A DNA stretch of 64,000 bases, from the NCBI GenBank assembly GCA_965644295.1, contig CBFFRP010000423.1:1-64000 (forward strand). Reading direction: 5' to 3'. Below are positions 58,002 through 64,000 of the stretch, one piece after another; position 1 is the stretch's first letter; each line of letters begins with the position of its first letter. Under the pieces are notes generated by a model, which was not told where the DNA came from, made no database searches, and was given only the letters and a program-made list of their open reading frames with translations. This DNA is from Paraphysomonas bandaiensis (Eukaryota; Chrysophyceae). A program made the position numbers and the translations under genes.

Positions 58002-61000
58002 ATGAATACTGAATACACTCATAACTTAATCAACGATCTCATCCATAGATTATACACACCGAAACGATTACAATGTTCAAATTATAAGGAATTAACATCT
58101 AAAATTGATGATATTTATAATTCTATTGCATCATGTATATCACCACTACGTGTAGCTATTGAATCAAAGGTATGGAGTCGTATGGAGGTAGCTGTAGGTA
58201 ACTTAATTGTGAAATTACTTGATAATCAACATCCTGAAATGTTATATAAAATCACACCAATTAAACGACAAGAAAGGGAAATATTTGCTCAGTTAGGAGG
58301 AATGAATTTACTTCTTAAATTTCTTGAACCTCCTCTTGTACAGAAAGATGCTCGTTCAATTCCGACTTCTCAAATTCAAAGACATGTCGAGTTATGGAAT
58401 GAAGTTTTAGTCATGTTAAGGGAGATTTGCTTTGCTGTTCCTAATCTTTCCAATACTATATTTTCTAACGATCATATTACTTTTTTGTTCACGATGTTGG
58501 CTCATGACTTTGTTTTCGAAAACACCATGAGTTTACTTGAGGAGATCCTTGCCGTACGTACGGAGACATATTCCCTGGCAAATATACCTGATCTTTATAA
58601 CCTACTTGGTAAATTTTCTACTAGGCGTCTAGCCCACTTTTGTCGAGTGCTAGCCCTACTGCTGTTCGAGCCTGAGGACCGCCAGATCATGGAGTGTTCT
58701 CAGGTGTTGCGTTCGTTCGAGTTGCTAACTCTGCGCCGAAACCGACTGACCAAATCTTCCTTCTCCGACATTGAGCGCAATCAAAACTTGATCATCGATA
58801 TGCCGCAGCTACTGTCCCGGCTCGTGTCGTTGCTGCGACTATCTAATTATGGTCCTACTCTTGCACACATGCTTCGACACAATCACACTGTACCTGCAGC
58901 ATTATCTGCGGACTTCCTTTTGTACGTCTCCGCCAACCGTACAACTAATGAGTGGGAACACTTTCAATCCTTGCAGTCGTTGGCAGACCAACGGGAGGGA
59001 GGATGGCAACAAAGAACGGCAGAGCAGAACGAGGGGGTTCAAGATGATATGGAGGCGGCGCTTGTGTTGATGATGCGAGCTTTGCGTTCGGGCAGCTACA
59101 CTCCAGCACAGGCTGCCAGTGAGCTTGAGTTTCAAGCTACAGCCCTAGCCCCACATCAAGTGGAGCTTCTTTTTGTCATGTGTACTTTGCTTTCCAGCCG
59201 TAGAAAGCTAGATGTTCAGAAGAAGTTTTCGTCCCTAGGCTTGGCCGAGGTCCTTCGCCGCATGTACTCCCGCCTTTCATGGGATGAACCACCATATGAG
59301 GGACCCAACCCTCTAGAACATATACACGGTCCGAGCTGCGAATGTAACCCAGAGAGCGCTCTGAGGGTGCAGTACCTACGTCTGGTACATAACTTTTATG
59401 ACCGCGACTTCCATAATAATGAGAGTAAATGTGACCTTATTCTACCTGCGGAGCGGGAGGTAGTGCTATCCCACTTTCCTGATATCTCCAGCACAGCTAA
59501 AGGGTTGAAAGCTCTACCCGAAAGGGGATTACTGCGCAGCATATCAAGAACTTTATCCCGGGAAACCTCGAATTCTATATATAGGTTTTGGTTGTCTTCA
59601 TGTCTGGAGGCCTACCTACGTGGAGCGTCCCAGGAAAACCAGGTGTTTGTCGCTGCTTCTGGTGTGTTAGAACCCCTCATCGACCACATTTGTACTCCAG
59701 TTGCACCGGATACAGAAGGAGGAAGTGGTTGGGGATCTACAAGTCTGCAGACATCATTTGATCTGCTTGGAGAAATTGCAAAAAACAATAGATATACGGT
59801 TGAAGCAATTGAAAGAACCCTGATCGAGAAAGATCAGGTGGCACGTTTCATGGATGTAATGATGGGCAACCTTGTGGACAGCAATGTGTTCATGCGGTCT
59901 CTATACAAAACACTGGAGGGATACAGTGACCGTAGTGGTGGGGCGGGGGAGTGGGCTGACTGCTCTACAACTTTGTCTCTACCACCATCCTGTCCAGACG
60001 GAGCACGTGGATACGGCTCCATGGATACAGGTCTTGAGTATCATCCCCAGCAAATAGATAGTTCGGTAGCTACGGTAGGGTATCTCTCGCACACGTGGTT
60101 GCAATTCTCTCCTGAAATTATTTCTCAAGAGGCAAAGCGTGTGATGTCTTCACATTTGGGTTCAAGGGATGGTGCAGCGGCGAACACCAGTACGCCTAAT
60201 ACCGATGTAGAATCGGGGTACTCTGGTTTTCGGTCCCTGAGGGAGGCGCTACGTAACATAACAAGCAGCCTGCTTGTATTGAACCGGGATGTATTTGGGG
60301 AAAGAAGCGAAACCGATATGAACAGTGATGAAATCACACAAGCCAACATTAAATGCGACGGTTCGAGTCATGGAAATAACAGCCAAACTTGTCAATTAGT
60401 TTCTGCTGTTGCAATGTCAGCTCCAGATTCCGTGCAGGCAGATGACGGAGTAGAATCGGCAGAAGCAGCACCAAAAGAGGATGACGAATATACCTGGAAA
60501 CTTCCCACCTCTGTACACCACATATCGTCTTTCTTAGAACAACACCGCGAAAAGATCGTCTATGGACTGATGACCGCCGTTACTTTGCAGTCTGTGAACC
60601 ACGAAAATATATGCTGTATTAATACAGCCCTTCTTATTTTAATATACGCCAAGCGACGGTGGGTACATGTTGGAGCTTTATTTGTTTGTAATAGTTGAGT
60701 TGTAGGGGTAATTGTCATCTGGAGAGAATAATCCACGGCGTAAAACATTTAGCAATTATTAAGAATAAGGACCCTAGTAGTGTTGCGTGGATGTGGGCAA
60801 ACAAGGCAACCCACAAGGATATTTCAAGAGTAGAGGAAACGAGAGAAGCGCACAGTAATATCGACTCGTCTGTGCTAGTTAACTTCAGGGAACTGCTGTG
60901 GTATTGGAGAGAATATTACATGCGACGTGGAAGAGATAGACTCAGTCTGGAGTTTTCGTCTCACGTACCTTTTCGGTACTGGAACGAAATAGTTGGTGAG

Positions 61001-61162
61001 TGTGACAAACTATGTCAACTGTGGTACCTCAACTTTTGACGTGTTGTAGGTATTCTCTGTAGGGATGACGGATCACCGGCCTCATTGCTGAAAAATGTCA
61101 TTGTCCTCCCCGATTCTCCATATAGCGACAGTGGGTGCTCTATCCCAGTTAGAGAATATTAA
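58002..61162 (+). CDS. TRPC4AP: TRPC4AP/TRUSS homologue (CUL4-DDB1 substrate receptor family)
   Basis: Three exons: 58002-60658, 60706-60995 and 61050-61162, giving 1019 aa. The donor at 60659 (GTGGGT) is chosen because it restores IYAKRR | GNCHLERIIHG. Helical repeats start near residue 90. The blocks FTMLAHDFVFENTMSLLEEI, STRRLAHFCRVLALLLFEPE followed by DRQIMECSQ, YLRLVHNFYDRD and NHENICCINTALLILIYAK are those of the TRPC4AP (DUF3689) family. Human TRPC4AP is about 800 aa; here the extra length lies partly in a Ser/Gly-rich insert (about 650-850). The human protein is a DDB1-CUL4 receptor and TNF-receptor/TRP-channel partner; in protists only the family fold is assured. The first 500 coding bases are AT-rich. 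Confidence 0.88.
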
Positions 61163-61777
61163 TGTTAGACAATATTTTGTATTACTTTAACGTAAAAATA
61201 TATTGTAATAATGATTTTTAGTAGACCTTCAGTGATTGTTCTACCGAAAAGACTATGATATTCCACATATATGTACTTGATGATGATACTGCTGTGTCAT
61301 ACAATACACAGAGATTATAATTTACAATGAGAGGTAAAGGGACATAGTTATATTCATGTCCCCTGTCGAGCGCTGGTGTAGGCAGTTAAAAGCTGTACTC
61401 TCAGATTCTAAGGTATCTGACTTATAACGATTACATCATAGATTATAGTACATGCAGAATACAGTATTACTTGTGTTGAGTTCTGCTGTTTAGATGACAA
61501 TGAAGAATGAGAGATATTGATAACAATATTAATAGTGAATTATTTAGTGTAGTTCAGATGTTTACTTATTACTCATCCTTCAACATGATATATATATTAT
61601 TATGTCTATTACCTATTGCAGCAATTAGTTCTTCTGTAAACTTTAACTGTACTCAGGTGGATTCTACTACTTAAATACAGCTACAAAACCGGTATACCCT
61701 TTAGGGGTATACCAACTAATGTACAGTAGCAGGTATAGGGGCAGTTTAATTAGTTATATATAGCTATAAAGTTAGCT
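61163..61777. other. Convergent intergenic region (TRPC4AP / 4-TM gene)
   Basis: AT-rich shared 3' flank. A short palindrome, GGTATACCCTTTAGGGGTATACC, lies at 61690-61712 (10-11 bp arms). No gene. Confidence 0.4.
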
Positions 61778-62883
61778 TTAATTCACCTCTGAAATATTCT
61801 GAAATCTATAGTTATCACGGAGGGGTGGCTGAACTTTTAGAATACATGTATGTGAGCACTTTACCCACACGAGAAGCAGACCCATGGAGATACAGAGGGA
61901 TATAATAGAAGCGACTAACACACAATATCCTGCTCCTGTGAGGTCAATTGCTAATCTCCCACTGCAACGCACTTCGCTCCCTGACACGTCGTAGAGGAAT
62001 AGAGACCACGTTTCTGGCGATATAATTAGTTATGCCACTCACATTCAAATAAGTCCAAACCCTACCTGGATTCAACGTGTCTGAGAAAGCGCAAGATATT
62101 AGAACAGCCCCAGATCCCACACTGGATAGTAAAAACAATACAATAGCAAGATTTTGAGGGCTGGATATGACACGACGACAGCAGCTGAGAAGAGCCCTCC
62201 GTGGATATTTCTTGCACTCAGAGGAGCAACAACAACAAAACATTCGGCAGCAGCACTGCTTATCATCGAATTGATTGAACTCATTATCGTCGTCTACTGA
62301 CTGTTGCATCACATGTAGTGCCATCATTGTAGTTTCTGCTGATGAGGTACATGCTCCACGGAGAAGAAGTAATGTCCCAAGAAAACTAGAGCATAGACAC
62401 AAAAAAACGATGACAAAACTAGCAGGCCACATATATTCTGCTTCAATGCCCATATGTGTACCATTATCAATGTTGTCGATACTTTGCCACAAATGAATAT
62501 CAGACCATTGCCAGCAAAATTCATCACAAAATACTGATGAACTAGTTCCTGGACATAGCAGTGTATCTGCAGTCTGATCACATGCAATTGAAGAACCAAA
62601 TCCAATCCAAGAATTAAAATACATACATTGACCATTTAAACATTCATCTGTATAAGAATATAATCGCCACATTGACTATATATACATATATAGTTAATAT
62701 CACTGTAGTGTATATGGATATTGTACACATTACCTGTCTGTATACACCGTATGAGAAGCATACAGTAACTATAACACCTAATAAAAAATGTATAGTCATA
62801 GCCAATTGATTATAATGTATGTATATTCCATGTAATACTCCACAATATCCATATCCCTTATTACGATATGAAGCAGTTGACAT
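61778..62883 (-). CDS. Four-transmembrane protein, tetraspanin/claudin-like topology
   Basis: Three exons: 62883-62734, 62675-62066 and 61980-61778, giving 320 aa. TM1 is about 29-46 (TIHFLLGVIVTVCFSYGV). A Cys-rich outer loop follows (ECLNGQCMYFNSW, CDQTADTLLCPG, CDEFCWQW). TM2 has ASFVIVFLCLCSSFLGTLLL. An inner loop carries QCCCRMFCCCCSSECKK, a cluster of probable palmitoylation sites. TM3 has NLAIVLFLLSSVGSGAVLIS. TM4 has CVLVASIISLCISMGLLLVW. The third exon is joined by the GTAGGG donor at 62065 and the CAG acceptor at 61981, giving LNPGSEVRCSGRLA. The tetraspanin CCG motif is not seen in the loop, so I call only the topology. Confidence 0.78.
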
Positions 62884-63390
62884 GATGTTGTTTGATAGTG
62901 TATTGTTGATGTAATGAAGTTCATTTGATTTGATTGTGGTGATGAATGTGAATGTATGTGTGTGTGAATTGAATGTTATGAAGAGTCAGTTAATTAATTA
63001 ACTTACTTATATATGTGTGTATGTATGAGATGATACGTACATATATATGTATATGTATGTATGTACATATATATGTGTATGTAGCTATGAGATGATAGTA
63101 ATAGAGACATAAGCTCATTGGATGACAGTCAATAGCAATCTATTCACACTTCACTTCATGAAGCTGAACTTATATATGTATATATAGATATATAGATATA
63201 TAGATACTGTACATACCTTCAGCCACATACAGCAGTATCTACAGCATATAGATATCATACAACTCCATGGTACTCTGGTATTCCTACACCTGGAGGTGTA
63301 TGATTTTATTGATTGTTCATTGTTTATTTCATTGAAAATCATCATTTTTTCAGTGAAAAATGAAAAAAAAGAGACTTTTCAATGATGAAC
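62884..63390. promoter_or_regulatory. Promoter side of 4-TM gene, repetitive
   Basis: The leader of the 4-TM gene (62884-62990) has few C on the plus strand, so it is G-poor on the coding strand. (TATG)n and (ATAT)n tracts lie at 63008-63085 and a TATATAGA repeat at 63175-63205. No gene. Confidence 0.4.
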
Positions 63391-63544
63391 AAATCGGCAC
63401 TCGTCAGCATATTATGTTTTCGGAAATAAATTGAAGCGAAAACCCTCTATATTACTGAAGTACAACTACGGCTGTAATATAGATAATTGTTCTCTCAATA
63501 TTAGAGGCATATTTGAACAAAAATATACAAAGGACCCCGATACG
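63391..63544 (+). mobile_element. MITE copy 6 (CGTATCGGCA family)
   Basis: Begins AAATCGGCACTCGTCAGCAT (left TIR degenerate). The interior has TTTTCGGAAATAAATTGAAG, ACAACTACGGCTGTAATAT, CAATATTAGAGGCATATTTG and AACAAAAATATACAAAGGA. It ends CCCCGATACG. Confidence 0.85.
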
Positions 63545-63851
63545 AAAATCGACACGCACAACCACCCCCCAGATATTGGGTGTTTCAGCCTAAATATCCT
63601 AATATATAGATTTTAATCATAAAATTCTGGATTTTCTGATATCGACCTATTTTTGGTGTTCAATTCAAAAAAAAATATCAACAAAAAAAACTGTCGGTTA
63701 CATTTGCTACAATGATGGTGTGTGTGTATGTGTGTATAGATATGTACGTATATATATATATGTTACATGAGGTGGGATATGGTGCAATAGATCACTACAA
63801 TTGCATTATATTGCATTAATTGATATATATTATTGATCTTTACAATATATA
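63545..63851. promoter_or_regulatory. Upstream region of the 3'-terminal gene
   Basis: Contains an A-rich run near 63667-63690, GTGTGTGTATG at 63720-63735 and a TTGCATTATATTGCATTAAT repeat just before the start at 63852. No gene. Confidence 0.35.
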
Positions 63852-64000
63852 ATGGGATCTGCGGCATCTACATGGGAACCCTCTAGTGATGATGTTCACT
63901 TAACTGAGGAAGAAGTTAAAAATATTGTGGGTGAAAAATTTGATAAGGAAAAATTTACATCTCTTGCCGGAGAGAATGATTTCATCACTGCTGGACAGTT
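63852..64000 (+). CDS. 5' end of a putatively N-myristoylated protein (runs off the window)
   Basis: An open frame from ATG at 63852 to the window edge, 49 complete codons. It starts MGSAASTWEPSSDDVHLTEE; Gly2 with Ser6-type context fits an N-myristoylation signal. The continuation EVKNIVGEKFDKEKFTSLAG with DFITAGQ resembles the charged helix preceding EF-hand-type or calcineurin-B-like domains, but too little is present to name it. The upstream sequence is AT-rich and G-poor, as for other starts here. Confidence 0.6.
   Translation, partial: MGSAASTWEPSSDDVHLTEEEVKNIVGEKFDKEKFTSLAGENDFITAGQ

Noticed and set aside
63852-64000. Possible paralogy between the terminal gene and the decayed sequence at 47.3 kb
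   Set aside because: Both contain an EVKN/DVKN-V stretch, but the similarity does not extend further; too short to support.

Overview
The window is nuclear DNA of an AT-rich, gene-dense microbial eukaryote. Genes carry short GT-AG introns (about 46-110 nt), and several are short enough or in-frame enough to be read through by a naive ORF call. Two genes point to a flagellated or cAMP-signalling cell: SPAG6/PF16 (axoneme central pair) and an ADCY10-like soluble adenylyl cyclase. A secreted enzyme with three fungal-type cellulose-binding domains (CBM1) and PAN/apple-like segments, together with hAT transposase remnants of a type I associate with oomycetes, fits a stramenopile such as an oomycete or hyphochytrid. 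A zoosporic fungus cannot be excluded from the sequence alone. Stop codon use looks standard.

Layout. 0-2.3 kb: a non-autonomous hAT element with terminal inverted repeats (TIRs) and target-site duplication (TSD), then a 345-bp tandem duplication. 2.3-3.2 kb (-): mitochondrial carrier. 4.8-7.0 kb (-): Orn/Lys/Arg decarboxylase, divergent from a Qc-SNARE (7.7-8.8 kb, +). 10.9-12.5 kb (+): SPAG6. 14.2-19.9 kb (+): soluble adenylyl cyclase. 20.2-22 kb: dispersed repeat. 22.2-23.8 kb (-): EF-hand protein, divergent across a 311-bp CATA microsatellite from PWP1 (24.7-26.4 kb, +). 27.0-30.3 kb (-): MCM8, divergent from a PH-domain CaaX protein (31.0-31.7 kb, +). 32.5-33.1 kb (-): eIF4E-family protein, divergent from a MAN1/Src1-like membrane protein (34.0-35.1 kb, +). 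35.7-37.3 kb: second dispersed-repeat copy.

37.5-41.0 kb (-): CBM1/PAN/copper radical oxidase, divergent from a large Cys-rich single-pass membrane protein (41.8-45.2 kb, +). 45.9-48.4 kb: transposon remnants and decayed coding sequence. 49.1-50.0 kb (+): ADP/ATP-carrier-like protein. 50.2-51.0 kb: second hAT element. 51.3-52.9 kb (-): iron-sulphur L-serine dehydratase. 54.2-57.4 kb (-): secreted 2OG-Fe(II) oxygenase-type protein, divergent from a TRPC4AP/TRUSS homologue (58.0-61.2 kb, +). 61.8-62.9 kb (-): four-TM protein. 63.85 kb to the end (+): 5' end of a putatively N-myristoylated protein.

Most genes are arranged in divergent pairs that share 0.6-0.9 kb promoters. The coding-strand leaders of many of them are strikingly poor in G, and the first few hundred coding bases are AT-richer than the rest. 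A miniature inverted-repeat element (MITE) family of about 150 bp (TIR CGTATCGGCA) is present in six copies. The functional mix is cell housekeeping (ribosome biogenesis, translation, DNA repair, carriers) plus an extracellular pair (oxidase and Cys-rich receptor) that could work at the cell wall or in plant or algal biomass attack. That last point is inference from domain content and divergent arrangement.
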